The notes beneath the pieces are model-generated. The model was given only the letters and a program-made list of their open reading frames with translations, was not told where the DNA came from and ran no database searches. The position numbers and the translations under genes are program-made. DNA of 64,000 nucleotides from positions 108,742,181 to 108,806,180 of the forward strand of contig NC_085047.1 in the NCBI RefSeq assembly GCF_963662255.1, written 5' to 3'. This DNA comes from Cinclus cinclus. Taxonomy: Eukaryota; Chordata; Aves; Passeriformes; Cinclidae. This document shows positions 13,687 through 27,800 of the stretch, piece after piece (positions within the stretch are counted from its first letter, which is position 1; each line of letters starts with the position of its first letter).

Positions 13687-16600
13687 AAAATACTGAGGAC
13701 TGAAGGAGATGTGGAGTCAGGACATAGCCAGCCTTCCCACATCACACTGTCAATATCAGGTCTGTGGGCTACAGAAAAATCGACCTGGGTACCTGTTACA
13801 GTGAATGGGAAAACTGGGCCTTGATTTTTGTACAGATTGGTAAATTGGATCTCATCTGATGAAGGTCAACACTCCCTATTTAATAAGTAGAGCCCTTTTA
13901 CTTTGTTACCTTACCCTTCTTGATACCTCTGATTTTATTTTGTCACTTAAGGCTTGTGCCAGGCTGGTTTGTTGGTATCTGCTCTGTACTGCTACGGTGG
14001 GACGAGCAGTGAGTTGCCAGGTTTTCCACTGACAGGTTAATTCCTTTTTTTTTTTTTACCAGGAGAAGCTGGATACTTTGCAGAAAGGAAGTTAATCATG
14101 GAGTAACAAGGGAAATAAAAGGTCAAGAATTGTTCTTGCCCTATGTCTTTATTTCCCTAGCCACCAAACAGTGATTTTTAAACACATTTCTGTGCAGTGA
14201 CCTTGGCATCAATTCCTGCCATGACTTCACCAATTTGTCATCATGCCATGGTCTCAAAATGCAAAATACCCTACTACAGGAAATCTGACACTACCAATAT
14301 TACAATACCAGTAAAGTAAACTGCAGAAAAATATGTTTCATGACAGTGGAAGCAGAAAAGCTGCTACATGAATTGGATTCCTTTTTAGATGAATCTTCTA
14401 TGGATCAGTAGGTTTATTCAGAGTTACTTAAAAAGCAGTTAACATTCCATTAGCAACAAACTGTGATCTGTGTCAGCAGTAAAGCACTGTTCAGTCATTT
14501 ATTTTAGAATGAGCAGTCACTGCAGGGAGAAATAAAATTATTAAATGCCTCAGAAGCAAATAAATAGTAAGGCAAAGCCAGGGATTTTCTCTCTTATTCT
14601 CCTCTTAGGAATATCCATTAATATACAGCAATTTTTTTCCCCAAGGCTTGCTATGTGCAGGGTGAGTCAGAACTTTCTATTTATTCTGGTAGTTTGGGTT
14701 TGTGATCTAAAAGGAAAAAGCTGCATGCTCAGATTTGGCTGCTGCCGTGATATTTCACCAAAGTGAGAGCATTGTTCAGCATTTTGCCCTCTGCTAACCT
14801 GGCTCCAGTCCCAAAGAGCTGCAATGAAAGGATCCCTTTCCTTGCAGCAGGAATGGATAGAGCACGGTGCCCCTGTGGGCTCTTCACCTGATCATGATTC
14901 CCTCCTGTGCTTAAAGCAGCCTTTATCTCCCCATTCTCCTGACTCAGACAAACCCTGCACTGGCACAGGAATTACTATTTATTAATTTTGATAGGCAATT
15001 TTGATACTTCCAAACCTTTTTATATCTTGTGAGAGAGCTCAGGTATAAAAGAGCGTTCAAGTGTCACTGATACCATGGCGAGCCAGAATGGGCAGAACAA
15101 GCATTATTGAAATCTGTGCAAAATCCTCTCCAAGCTGAGCTGCTATTGGCAGACATCCTAAAGACATCTCCACGTTACTCTCATGTCATTCTCCTGTGTG
15201 CATTGTGCCAAACAAAGCTCAACCAAACATCAAACAATTAGAAGCTCTTTGCTTTGTACTGCTCTGACTGTACAATCCTGCAGCCCCCGAGGGCAGATTG
15301 TCCTCACTGCTGGACATGTCACATAAAACCAGGAGCTCAACAGCTGCAAAAGCTGCACTGGATTTTAACAAATTTAAAAATAGACCTCATTCCCAAAGAA
15401 ACAAGTTCTGTGTTACACAATAACATTGCCTCATAAGGTTTCAGTCCTTGTTTTAATTACTCTGATAGATGGATCATTACAGTGAGGCATGGAGAGAGAA
15501 GAAAAAAATATAAATAAACACATGATGGCTACCGTGGTTAGGCAATCAGCATTTCTACCAAGCCACTAACAAGCAATGCACAGCTAACTTGTGTGTGGTA
15601 AGACTACGATTAAAACATTTGGCCATAAATGCCATACTGACTTTGAAAAACTTCTTGTGTTTTATGAATTAGGTATTTCTATAAAGCAAAACATGTAACT
15701 GGGGTAGTGGAAGTAATTTTTAGATCACTAATTGATATTAGCATTGGGAAATTAGGAGCTATTACTTGCAGTTAATAACCAGTACCTCCTCATTTGCCTA
15801 GACAGATTAATGTGAAGGGAAAAACTCCTTCTTTCATGTTTTTCAAAAGAAAAGGATCCTGATGGGTATTCTAACGTGGAGAAACAAAGTTCTGGGATTT
15901 TTTTTCCTATCAATTTCTGATAGTGGCTGTTCTGATGTGGCATGAGGTCACAGAAATTATTGTGGGGGCACCTCAAAAGCCATAACTCGAGGCTGTGTTC
16001 ATTCTCTCCCATTGCCTTTTAAGATTATGATAATGAATAGTAATTTAGAATTAATTCAAAACTAAATTATTTGGGCTGCTTTTTTTCCAGGCCTGAGCCC
16101 TGACTGCAACAATCGTGTTTAGCTCTGTCTCCAATAACTGAATTCCTTTGCAGATTACATTTTTAGGGTGCAGAGTTATGGTGAGCAGCTTGCCCAGCTC
16201 TTCTGAAGCTCACATTAAATGGTGAATCCAAAACCACTGAAGTGAAATCTTTAAGTAAAAAAACCCAGCATTTTGTAGTCTTTTCCCATGTCAGACCTCT
16301 CCTTCCAAGAGTTGAAACACTAATATTTTCAAAATGGCCCAGCAATTCTAGTAAAAAGGAAGAAGCAAGTAATGAATACAAGTTATCACTCTGGAATTCT
16401 TCCAGTGCTGCTGCTTAGAAACTGTTTTTTTTTTTAGAGATATACTTGGAATTAGTCCTTGCATTACAAATTATACAGTCACCTCAGTGATGGAAGTGCA
16501 AACTATCAAGATAAGAAGCAAAAATTAATTTATTTTTAACAGTTTATATAGTCACTGTAATCCATAAATGCATTCAAGTATTATTTAAAACACTGTGTAT

Positions 16601-17258
16601 GTTACAAACACACAAAAGGTCTTTCTTTAAATCGTATTTGCAAATGTATTCTTAATATCAGAAGAAACATGCTTAGTTCTGTTTAAACTGTAAGAAATTA
16701 GGACAATGCATTTTTATATTAGGTCCAAGCTCAACTGACAATGACATATCTTGCATATCTCAGAAGTTACCTTGTATACATTGAAAAAACCACATAATTT
16801 TGTCCTGTAAGTACAGATTATGCATTCATCCCTTTTAAATTTGATAGTCCAAATGGTTCCTTTGAAAACACCCCTCTGGTACTATTTTATTGCAGATTTT
16901 CCCATGGATGTTTAATATCTTTAGATGTATGACAGAATGTGAAATCTACTGCATACAGCAGCAAGTGCAGGCAAGTCAATTTGGCATAAAATTTCTGGAG
17001 TGAGCACCGTGTAATTTTTAAGTGATTCACCTCTACACCACCTGCTAATCCATTTCTGGGAGAATTACAAAATTTTGTGCATCTTGCAAAAAGTGCCATT
17101 TTAAATAGGAAAGCATAACTTTAAAGGAGTGAAACAAGGATAAAAAAGCTTTTACAAAAAGATGTTGTCAATGAACTATTTCCTGAACACTGATCGTTGG
17201 TTGTGAAACCATTGCTGATCCATAAATTCTGATTTTTTATGGTCAGAGAAACACTTAC

Positions 17259-17404
17259 TTCATTTATATATGCAGATAGAGCCTCCCTATGAAATCCAGC
17301 TGCATTTGTGGTCTCAGCAGCATTTAAGATAAATATTCCAACAGCTCCTTTCTCAATGTCTTCTAGAGATATCAGTATGGACAGTATCTTTCCAGTGTCG
17401 TGCA
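17259..17404 (-). other. Exon-like open segment, unassigned
   Basis: The minus strand has an AG border (aaattcag), 146 nt of open frame and a very good donor (GAA|gtaagt). The 48 codons have a balanced, protein-like composition, including LISLEDIEKGAVGIF and an A-A-E-T-T-N-A-A-G-F-H-R-E-A-L segment. The acceptor has a poor pyrimidine tract. It starts in phase 1 and so cannot be joined to the phase-0 donor of the penultimate CFAP47 exon. I do not recognise the peptide. It may be a chance open frame, an exon of an unknown downstream gene or a relic. Confidence 0.2.
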
Positions 17405-18585
17405 CTGAATTTATAAAGTTGATTTTATTCTCATTTCAGATTACCTGGTTTCTGACCAAAATGGGGCACCCTGCATTTAGAAGGAGTTATTAAACAGCAC
17501 CATTGCTGTTTTATGCGTTCCCAACATTTTCTGTAATAGCTTCTTTAAAAATGGTGTGGCATAAACAAAATCCTCAAGCACACTGCGGTAAAAGGGTTTT
17601 ATTGGTGCTTGTTGGCACCGACCTACATAGGTTGTTCTCAGGCTCCCTATTCCCGAGTAGTGATGCTTGTTCTGTACTGGAGCCAAAAAGGCACTTAATT
17701 TATGCCAAGCCATCTTTTTGTCAAAGTACACTTTGCCATCAGAATAAAGGCACAAATACAATTTATGTTCTGTTAGTAAAATCAGGAAAAACAATTTCAG
17801 TGAAGAAAAGTGTCAGGAGTTACCCCTCCAATGATTTTACAAAGCATGTCTGCATAGATCTGATTCTCCACATTATATCAAGAGCAGAGAAAGCCTGAAT
17901 TCCTATCTAAAGAATGGAAATACACTAGGAAGAGCACCTCTGATTTGTTTATTCTAAGAAAAAAAGGAAAATCTGTCTTCATTCCTCAGTGACTTCTCAT
18001 AGCCTTCTAAATGTTCATATTCTAAAGCACTCTATAAAATATACCTGACATAAAATTACCGCAGCAGGACATTTTATTTCACTTATGTGCTATGTATAAT
18101 TATCAAAGATTTGAAATGTTATGGGATTAATAAAACAAAATTGTTATTTTATACATAGCAAAGATGTCCTGACTAATGAAATTTACCAAAGCGATAAAAA
18201 GTAAGGATTTTCCATGGAAGAGAACAAGGATTTTTTTCTTACTTGGTTTGCATGGGTATAATGTGCTGAACATCACACAGAATGTTCACTGAAACTTCCT
18301 ATTACAGTCTTATTAAAGCAACATCCTTTAGAAAGCCAAGCATTAGGTTGAGTGACCCAATCTTCAGATATATTTTTTTCAACTCATTTTTTTTCCCTCT
18401 GAACTTGCTGACATCTGTATGACATCAGTCAATAGTTAAGTATCCAAAATCCCTTACAGAAAAACAGGAACATTACAAGGTCTCAGGTGCTCTGAATCTT
18501 CCATATAGAACATACAATCCATGCATTAAAAAATCTGCTCAAAAAAAAACATTTAACAAACCATCTTTTCTTTTTATCTAAGGAA

Positions 18586-18591
18586 TTTATT
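18586..18591 (-). terminator. CFAP47: Candidate poly(A) signal of CFAP47 (AATAAA)
   Basis: A canonical AATAAA hexamer on the minus strand lies only 27 bases beyond the stop codon. A U/GU-rich stretch follows at about 18537-18567 (minus-strand GATGGTTTGTTAAATG, then a run of T), as expected of a downstream cleavage element. This predicts a 3' UTR of about 45-55 nt. An alternative, more distal polyadenylation site cannot be excluded without transcript data. Confidence 0.6.
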
Positions 18592-18618
18592 TGTTCGCTC
18601 ACCAAAAAAAATAACAGA

Positions 18619-18840
18619 CTATAACTTTCTCTGTTTTTTCTTAAGGACCAAAGGTGCTCCTTTGATTGGTGAGGATGCTCCAGTGGTTATGAGTTTCAGA
18701 TTTTCACGTATGAAATTGCGCTGTCGGACTGTGAATGATCCTACGTAGCTGCTGGTGCAAACCACTTTTGCTGCCACTGTAGGTGGCACAGTCTGTGGAG
18801 GAAGTCCATTGATTACATATGTCCACTGCATTGATTGTGT
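18619..18840 (-). CDS. CFAP47: CFAP47 last coding exon and stop codon
   Basis: This 222-nt terminal exon follows a long pyrimidine tract and cttgtcag acceptor and opens in phase 0, matching the previous exon. It encodes 73 residues and TAG at 18619-18621. It starts [16 protein letters not shown], the final ASH strand. A Pro/Thr-rich spacer follows, then a hydrophilic tail with an [13 protein letters not shown] helix-like stretch and a strongly basic end (L-K-K-K-Q-R-K-L). The QWTY-INGLPP element matches my memory of the CFAP47 C-terminus. A TATA-like or promoter element is not expected here and none is claimed. Confidence 0.88.
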   Translation of the reverse strand, partial: TQSMQWTYVINGLPPQTVPPTVAAKVVCTSSYVGSFTVRQRNFIRENLKLITTGASSPIKGAPLVLKKKQRKL

Positions 18841-21800
18841 CTGACAAGAGAAAGAAAAAAAAAATCAATTATCAAATACCCTGAAAATTCATCAGTGATT
18901 TAAGATGCATCATTGACTTCAAAAGATATTTGTCCTTTTCCATGTAATGCACTGCAATAACACATAATGAGAATTACACTCCTGCAATAGAGATCTGAAA
19001 TCACATTCAGCTTTATTCAGCACCAGGCATAACAAAGATGTGAAGTTTACTTTCCCTGGCTGGTCTAAAATTCCTTTTCTATTTAAAAATCCCAGAGATC
19101 TGTATGTTTTTTAAAGAACTCTATATGTTTTTTTCAAAGATGACTATTCCATACTAAACATAAATACCTCAAGTTTATACCCTAGGATTCACTTGCTCTG
19201 CTATCTGTAACAATGGTATTATCAAATGGTGGGATTTTCTCATTAAAACAGTGAACAAAACTAAGAGAAAAGGATTCATAGTATGCACAAGAGAATTGAA
19301 ACTTCATGTTGGAGTCTCTAGTTTGAGGTATATGTATATGGATTGAAAATTACATTCTTCATTTGCTCTCTGTTTATAACTGGTCTCTAGGAATGGAACA
19401 TATGTTTCCAAGTCATGTCTTGTAATGCTTGAACCCTTGATTCTTCCCGAGTACATGGTCTTTATTCGTACTACACGTCCCATCTATCCATGCTTAAGGA
19501 CTTTTATTTCTATGAATATTAGGGTATACTGCTGTCTACCTCTCATGCTTCATTTGTGTTCTGAAACAGAATTTTGGTTGTTAAAAACTCGTGTAATTTT
19601 TGCGGATCTTCCAATCATTTTACTTTCACAATGTATCACTTTAATTTTTGAAAGCAGGTCTTTAATCCAAATCTCTAGTACTTTCCTGTCAATACATCTG
19701 GAAAAAGGTATATTCCTGGGTTTTAGTTTTCTATTCTCCTTTTCTTTAAACTACTCACCCCCAAACTACGAACAAGCAACAGAAATACTACAAACCAAAA
19801 GATATTACAAAATCTCAAATGATGTGTTATTAGGTCCATCTTTGTACTGTGCAAAAGGACAAAGCATTGCACACCCACTTTAGGCACAGACTGTCATTAA
19901 TTCCCTCACACTTAGTGACTGAAAATCCCAGGTTTTAAGTTTGGGGCTTTTTTCCTCCTTCTGAGATAAAACTAATGGAGAAAGATTGAGTAAAAATGGT
20001 GTGTATAAGTCTATTAAAATATATTCATACAAGTGAAATTTGGCTTTTATACAGAACACAGAGCATGGACACAGTACACACAACACATCAGACTCTCTAA
20101 CTTTGCAGTCTCAGAGCAGGGGAGTCACATGAATGGAGTGAGTGGCATTTCCCAATTCCCAAGGTCTGCCTTTCCACAGGACATAGCAGTGCAATCACAC
20201 AGCTGGCTGTGGTTCCAGAGCACGTTTTTGGTGCTCTCCTGCTGTGTTGAACTACAGGGACACAGCTCATAGGGTCACCTTTCTTTGCTGCTTCTACTCA
20301 CACAGTTTTATCATTTTAGCAGGAGTTGTACTTTATGGAATTCATGTCCCATTTAAAACTAACTTAATTCTTACAACAATAAGTTGTAGATAGAAACATT
20401 ACATCTTCCACCAGTGTCATTCTTCATCTGAGGAAACAAAAGGTCAGAAAGGCTGGTATGCTCTCAAATTGCTCTGGAAAACAGTGCTACAGACAGGCCT
20501 CAGGGCTGATGAGTCCTTCCCTCAGCTGTCAGTCCAGCTTCCCCCAGGGCTGGATTTGTGGCCATTTGCCCATTTCAGTCCAAACTCTCTGCTCCTGCAG
20601 TGCTGCTGGGCACATCAGCACTCCATCCAGATGTGGCTTACTGAGAGGTGCCACAATACCCACGCAAAGTGTGGCACATTTTCACACACCATAAATGCTT
20701 TCAATCATATTCAAAGCACAGAGTGTATATTTGTCTTCTTATTTATGGCATTCTGTCATTTAATTATGGACTAGGTACAGCACTACAAAAGCTGCAGAAA
20801 TGAGCAGTGAACCTTTCTTCACCCCCACATTCACAGCAACATACAGAAGGTGAAAAAAAAGCATAATAAAATGTTTCTTTGACTTTAAGTTTTATTGCAT
20901 CAGTTTTATACTTGCCACTGAAAAAGTTTGAATCTATTATGTTTATCTTTGTTATCTTTCATATGCTTCTTCCTACCATTCCAATTGCTACCCTGTTCAG
21001 TGATAAATTATATTTAAGGAGTATCATTGCAAGCAGTTTTGAATTTCTAATGCAGATATGCAACAAAAAGAAGTTTCAGAACATTAAACCATAAACTCTT
21101 TGGCTCAGGCTTTGTTCTCTGCTGTGCACTTATAGAGCATTTATATTATTTCACAGATATACTGCATACACTTACAGCTCCTAAATGCCATCATCATATG
21201 AATGTCTAATTGTAGTTTTAACCAGCATTTTGGCAACTGAATTATACTTTTCTGCACTAATGTTAGAAAGAATAGATGAGAGTCTTTTGCTGTGTATTTT
21301 TAAAGAAACCTCTACTTGAAAATTGGCAGTGCTGATTTTATGTGGTGTCTGCTGAATGGCTCACCTTATTCCAGTAAGATTAGTAAATGAGAACTCAGTA
21401 GATATTTCACCATGCATGCATAGTTTTTTAAAAAATTTATTACTATCCTACTAAAATCAAAATCTAATTTAAATTGAATATTATTCTGTGTAAAACAGAC
21501 AGATTAACTCATTTTTATTCTCAATCTTATACTTTGAAATGAACTAGTAACTCTGCTGTCTTAAAGGTAACAGCCAGCAAAAGCCGGTGTGACATGAACC
21601 AGTATCTTATGTCCAAAGATAAAGCTGTCATTTAAGAGAAGTAAGTGGCTCTCCAAAGTTAGTTCATTATTCTATTAACTTCCTTTAAAAAATGAATTAT
21701 ATTATCTTTCTTTTATAAAGCAGATGAACAATTTAGTTTAAAGGTAATTTAACCTCGAGGTCATATTCACTGTGTGCAAGTCTCATGGATTATTTCAAGG

Positions 21801-24800
21801 TCAGAGAAAAGATCTGAAATCTTAAATCAGCTGGTGATTTAATCTGAGCAGCAAGTTACTAAAAAAATAATTTTTGTTTATGAAATCCACCACATATTGT
21901 GACTTGACTGTCCATAGTATTAGTAATACTGGGATTTAAACAAAAATGGTGGGCTATGCCATCTCTCAACTTCACTTATCATCAGCATCAAAGAATGGAT
22001 ATAGACTTCTGGCTAGTAATAACCTTTTATTAATTTCCTGTTTGCCATAGAAATATCCTGGATTGTATGTCCAGTGGGAAAAAAGGGTTATGGCTTGTTG
22101 AAAAAAGCTGCCTGTTCTGTTGCTGTGTCAGGTGTTCTGTAGGTGACATTGCAACTCCATCTAATGTCTCATCTTGAACTATGGTAGTTCACCTATTGTA
22201 AATCATGTGCCATCATCCAAGAATACTGGAGACAATCATCGAGAAAAAAATGTGCATTTATGTAGACATTAAGTGAAAAAAATGACTGCTGTGTAATGTA
22301 AACTCACCATTTTCTGCCAAAGAAGTCACACATGAAAAAGTTACTGTAATTGTCAACACCACTTGGGGTTCTTTGTTTCGCATTAGAACCACCCAAAAAT
22401 CAGTAATTTTCAAGGCAACCTAGATCTAAGTAATTTTCAGTAAACCTTAGGCAACCACAAATGTCTATTTTACTACAATACTTATTTTCCAAGGGCACAG
22501 TTTTAGTAGCTCAAGCTGTAAGCATTTTTTTGGGGATAAGTCTGTAAAGCTTAACTTCAGTAATTATTCTAACCAATATGAAAACTGCAGCAAAAGCAAG
22601 TCTATCCTCTTCAAAATTCATGCAAGTGCCTCAAGGCTGCTGCTTTGGGTGTCCAGGCTAGACACATCACAGCAAAGGAAAACCCAGACCACTGCAGTTT
22701 CAACTTTTCTGGAATGGTGGAGAGGAGGAAGAGAGACTTTCAAAGGTCATCCACACATGACTATAGAATTATGATAGAATATCTAATTTACAAGCAGTAT
22801 TTACTTGACTCAAAATCAGGCCAAAATTTCCCAAATCAGAGGAACTCTTCTTCCTATTTTTAAGACAATGCAGTTCATTGTATCAAATTTGGAATAATTC
22901 CAATACTGGCTCTGGTAGTAACAAGGTCTAAAGATGAAGGTACCAAATCTGCTGCAAGCTGTACTATGACTGGAACAGAATTACAAAAGAGAATCCCTGT
23001 TAAGAAGATATATCTGATATAAACATAGGTAGTTAAGAATCCAGGGTCCCTGTGATGCATATCTAGGCCTATTTCACACCCAATTTAAGAAGAGAGACCA
23101 GATCATATTCTGAATATCCTTGACAATCTGAAGGAGGATTTCTTGTTGAAAGGAATTACTTTCTTTTTCTAAAACCTCAGTATTCCTGAATCAAAATGTG
23201 AATAACAATTTGGCTCACCTGACTGGAGTAATGGCCATCTACTGAGATAAATCTCTCTGAAAAATGTTTTTAACAATTAAAAAATGAGACACAAAGTGCC
23301 ACTTCTTATTAAATAACATAAGTTATTCAAGTAATTAATTCAATCATCTTGGTGGCTGACTGAGTAATATTGATAAAGCAAATTATTCAGCCAATACTAG
23401 TAACAGTCACCAAATCATTTATATAAAAATCTATTTGTTTGGTATCCAACCCATTTTTACTGATGCCTCATGATTCATAGGATTAATTTGCAAAACACAG
23501 ATTATCTATGGGTGTTCACTCTAGGGTGGAAGTGCCACTGAAGTACATGGTAAATATTGCTGAAGCAGTCTGTGTTAGGAAAGTGTATTGGGAGCAAGGA
23601 TCAGAATTTCAAGAAATATTGTATTCCAGTTAGTTTCCAAATAGTGTGAACTCAGAAAAATCAAAATAAAATTCACAAGACTTCGTAAAAAGTTAAACCA
23701 CAGGAAATTAAAGGTAGTGCACCAAACATTTCATGGTCGTTAATTTATACAGCAATACAAACAAAAAAAAAATGGCCAATTACAATCAGTGTATACAGAA
23801 TGAAATTAAAGGAAATCTCTATGTGAACTGTGTAAGGGAAGAGCAAAGGCAAGAAAACTCAGGGATCAAGACAATGATAGTTTAGTAAATGAAGGAAAGA
23901 AGGGGGAAAACCCAAAGCAATAAAACCACCTCCCACAAGCAGACAAATGCCCATACAGGCTCTGACCAGTTTCTAATGAAGATGGATACTAATAATTTTT
24001 TTTAGCTTAAAGAACACTTCCACATATAATTAATTTTTACTGAATTGACTTCTGCACTTCAAATATTAGGTATTTCACGACATTGCTTAGACATTACACA
24101 ATCAAAATCCTCCAGGACTGGCAATGGCCTGAATACCATTTTACAGCAATGGTTCCCACATTATTGTCACCTTTTGCCATCATCAGAACGATAAGTCTCA
24201 ATAAGCAAAGTACCTGTCTTCATGCCTGGGAATCAAAAATGCTGAGTACTGATTCTGCACTCTGCTTCTAACCATAAAAGTCAAGCCAACACCAACATGT
24301 ACTTTATTTAATGGGAACCTATTTCAATTATTCTAGTAAGTTAGTTACATTTTTCTCTGCTCGTTCTTTTCAAGAGATACAATTTAAAATAACATTAAAG
24401 TATGGTAATTAAGAAATCCACCAGGAACAAGGCAGTTTCAGCAAGCTGCTGAATATGTAACAGCACTGTTTGCTGTTAAGATATGTAAGTTTGCATAGAC
24501 AAGTTTAAAGAAGCCACACCTGGCTACTGTGGCTGGCACACTGCATCATTTATTTGCAGAACAGCATGACAAATGGTTTTGATGTGCTATCTTCCATAGG
24601 CTAAGTTAGTGATTATTCAGTAATAAAGGTGCGCAAGCCTGACTTCTGGAGGGCTTGATAATGTTACCTGCAATCTGGTTCACTCTGACACCTATTTTAT
24701 CATTTAAGACTTATTGTGTGTGCCTTCTGCCTTAGAATATCTCAGAAGTCTCACGCATGAATTACAAAGCAATTGCTCTGGTCTCCATCTGAATTCAGCA

Positions 24801-27800
24801 GAGTGAAAGGAAATTAACAGCAAGCCAAGAGCAATATGCCCCTTGCTGAGGATTCCCAGCCTCCAGGCTGCTCCAGCTTGTGCCTGGCTGTGATTCCTGC
24901 CCCAGCTGCACCTCAACATCCCTCAGCTCTGTCGCTTTTCTGTCGGTTCAGCCTGACTGACACATCTCAGCTCTGGGATGTCACCTTGGCTCAGGAAGTC
25001 CCTTCTGTCCTCACAGCACTTTACACCTTGTCTGAGAAGTGTGCCCTCTTCACTTGTTTATCATTAGAGGTAATATTTTATTTTTTTTCCCCCTCAGAAC
25101 TGCGCTGTTTATGAAGGCAATTCTAAACTTAGAAGTTTGATAATGTAAAAATACCTATTTAAAAATGCTGTTCGGGCAGTGTTTCATTGTCACTTACCTG
25201 TAGCTCGGTTAGGTTGTGATGTCCTCATTCAAAGCTACAATCCTTTTCAAAGAAATGAGCATGATTACTTTCCTTACTGCCTTTTTGTACTAGCTCATTC
25301 TTTGATCAACGCAAAATTTAAAAGTAATTTTTTATGTCACTTCTGCAAAATTAAGGTTCCTAGCAGCTATTTAAATAATTATCTATCTTCAATTATTTTG
25401 ATATGTAGTTGACTACATATCTGAGAGCAGAAGTTTTAATGATAGTTAAAGAACTTTAACTGCTTCAGCAAAGTAATTAAGGCTTCCTGCCATTAATAAA
25501 ATCTACTGTAAGTATTCATAAATATTAAGTCTCAAGGAGTCCATACCATATCCCACAAAGTACCTGATTTATGTGCAGAAATATAAACTAGTCAACATGA
25601 TTTCAATTATATATTTATATATTTACACTCAGTTAATAAAATGGACACACTAAATTCTGGTAGAGACAGAGTGTTACGTGTATGTTAATGCTAATTAGCT
25701 TCTCACCATTGGGCTCTCAGCAGGGTCATAAAACAAAAAAAAAATTCTGCATACAATATTTGGGTTTAACATTTAAAACAAATGAGAAAAAGTTGACTGT
25801 AGGATCTTTCTCCATAATCCTAACCTCCTATTTTCCTTTACAACACAGCTGTAATGATGAACATAAACCAAAGAACTTATGCTGCTATCTCTGCTACTTT
25901 ACAGCTTAATTATCACTGTTCATTGAAACACAGAAAAATTACAAATCTGCTACTCACTGTTCAAAGAATTTAATAAAAAAAAAATATGTTAGTGTTAGGA
26001 CTATGACTTTATCCTTGGAAATGCAAAAGACATTTTAGAGCAAGAGCACTGTAATCCTTTATTACAGCAGCAGCAGAAGAGAGGCACTGCAAAAAAAAAG
26101 AAGCTTCTTCAACATTTCTAAAAATAGCCCAGAGCTTCAGCCAATGCATTGGCTAAAGAGAATACATGCAAGAAAGGTTCTTCACTGTTAGGTCAAACAC
26201 TAATTGCATTTTACCACCTCCATTGTTATTCCCCAAATAAGAATGATTTAATACTACTTTTATTTAATATATTTAACTAAGTCTGTCTCCCTCAGGTCAC
26301 TAATGAAAATGATTTCAACAAACACAAAAGGCAGAAGTGAGTTTCAGGTATTCTCAACATGTCATGAAACCTTATTTGAGGTCAGTGCTGAGAGCACAGC
26401 AGCTGAATCACACACAGCCACAGATGCTCTGCCTTTCATTAGAGCTGCAGGAATTAAAGCTTCTCTGGAGCAGAAAGAGGGAAGTCTGGAGAACAAAAAA
26501 GGCTACCAAAAAGAGCAAAGAGAACACAAGCTTCATCAAAACATTAGTGAAACCATTTAATTCTGCAATTTGAGTAAGAATGTTAGAAACATCTCTAACA
26601 GACTGTGATGGAGTTATATTGATCCAAGATGTGCTTATGGCATCAAGAATCCTTGATGCATTTTTAAATGTCCAGGAACAGATGCAGCAAGATGTGATCT
26701 ATACATGTAATATGTATGAATGACTGACTTACTGCAGCCACACACAGTACCAAAGGTGGAGATGCAAAGAGCTGTCTGCCTAGATCATAACAGGAAACTG
26801 AGGTGTGAGTGCAAGGAGCTTAAAAATCCAATTAGACACAGGCCATCTATACTGATAAATGCCTAAAAGGAAATTCTAGATTACTGCCTGAGTTCTTAAA
26901 AAGCTGATAATAACCTTTGATCATTGTGCTTGTTCCATTCCAGACAGATATAGGGTTAAATCCCCTTGTTAGTGATGAAAGCTAAGCCAAGGAAAAACAT
27001 AGCTAGTGCATTTGTATGTGCCATGCCTAAAAACAGGAGTTCAGTTCCAAAACTTCATTGGAAGTTTCTGAGCTCTGCAGCTGCATCAAGCAACACTTTG
27101 TAAACACAAAATAGCACAGAATATATTCTGTAAGCTATCTTATTTTTCAAATGGACAAGTGATAAGCATCATTACTGTTTATGTAAAGAGATTGTATTAA
27201 TCTAACATCTAATACAGTAAAACAAGTAGGAGGAATTGAGGGACCTTTTTTTCTCCAGGATTTGAGTTTCTTTTTCACTGTTATACAATTTGCCACTTAT
27301 AGAGATAAAACACAATAGTGATTTGCCATGCATCTTTTTATCAACTTTGTTTTGGCCATCTTATTTCTTAAATCAATATTGTTGTTTCACTTCAAATATA
27401 GTAGTCTGAAAACACTACCAGCATGCAGTGAATAGACTGAAAGTACAATCCATGATTTATAGAGAATTAATCTGTGTGTTTTCAACAGATTCTTTCTAAA
27501 GAATAACTTAAAACTCGAAAATTGGTTTCTGAGAGCATTTTTACTGCTGAGGGAATACATGTCTTCAAAGGTTTCCTGACCCTCACACTTACACAGGCTA
27601 CTTGGTTGCAAATAATTTTTGTTTATTTTGCATCTTGCTTCAAAAGAACTATTCCTGGCTTTGTGCTCTGAAATTCTCTCTTCCACCTGCCTTCTTAGAC
27701 CCTTTGATCATATAAGATGTATAATACAATTAAAATCAATAAACTAGGCTTCACATCTTCAATTACTTTTATATTCTCCACCAGTTCTTAACAGGATTAT

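Larger units (their letters stand above)
13379..18585. other. Intergenic region downstream of CFAP47
   Basis: No gene can be assigned. The region contains a TA microsatellite near 13667 and, from 17121 to 17898, an unusual run of open frames on both strands that is described separately. Other open frames (for example 15752-16012 and 16163-16381 on the minus strand) show no known motif and lack matched splice borders. Confidence 0.5.

Noticed and set aside
15040..15080. TATAAAAG followed by an ATG-like start, considered as a promoter
   Set aside because: No open reading frame or exon follows. A TATA-like word is expected often in AT-rich DNA.
19425..19883. 152-codon open frame on the plus strand inside the last CFAP47 intron
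   Set aside because: The translation is hydrophobic and T-rich without a known motif. There is no upstream promoter signal or poly(A) support, and length alone is not evidence in 64 kb of six-frame sequence.
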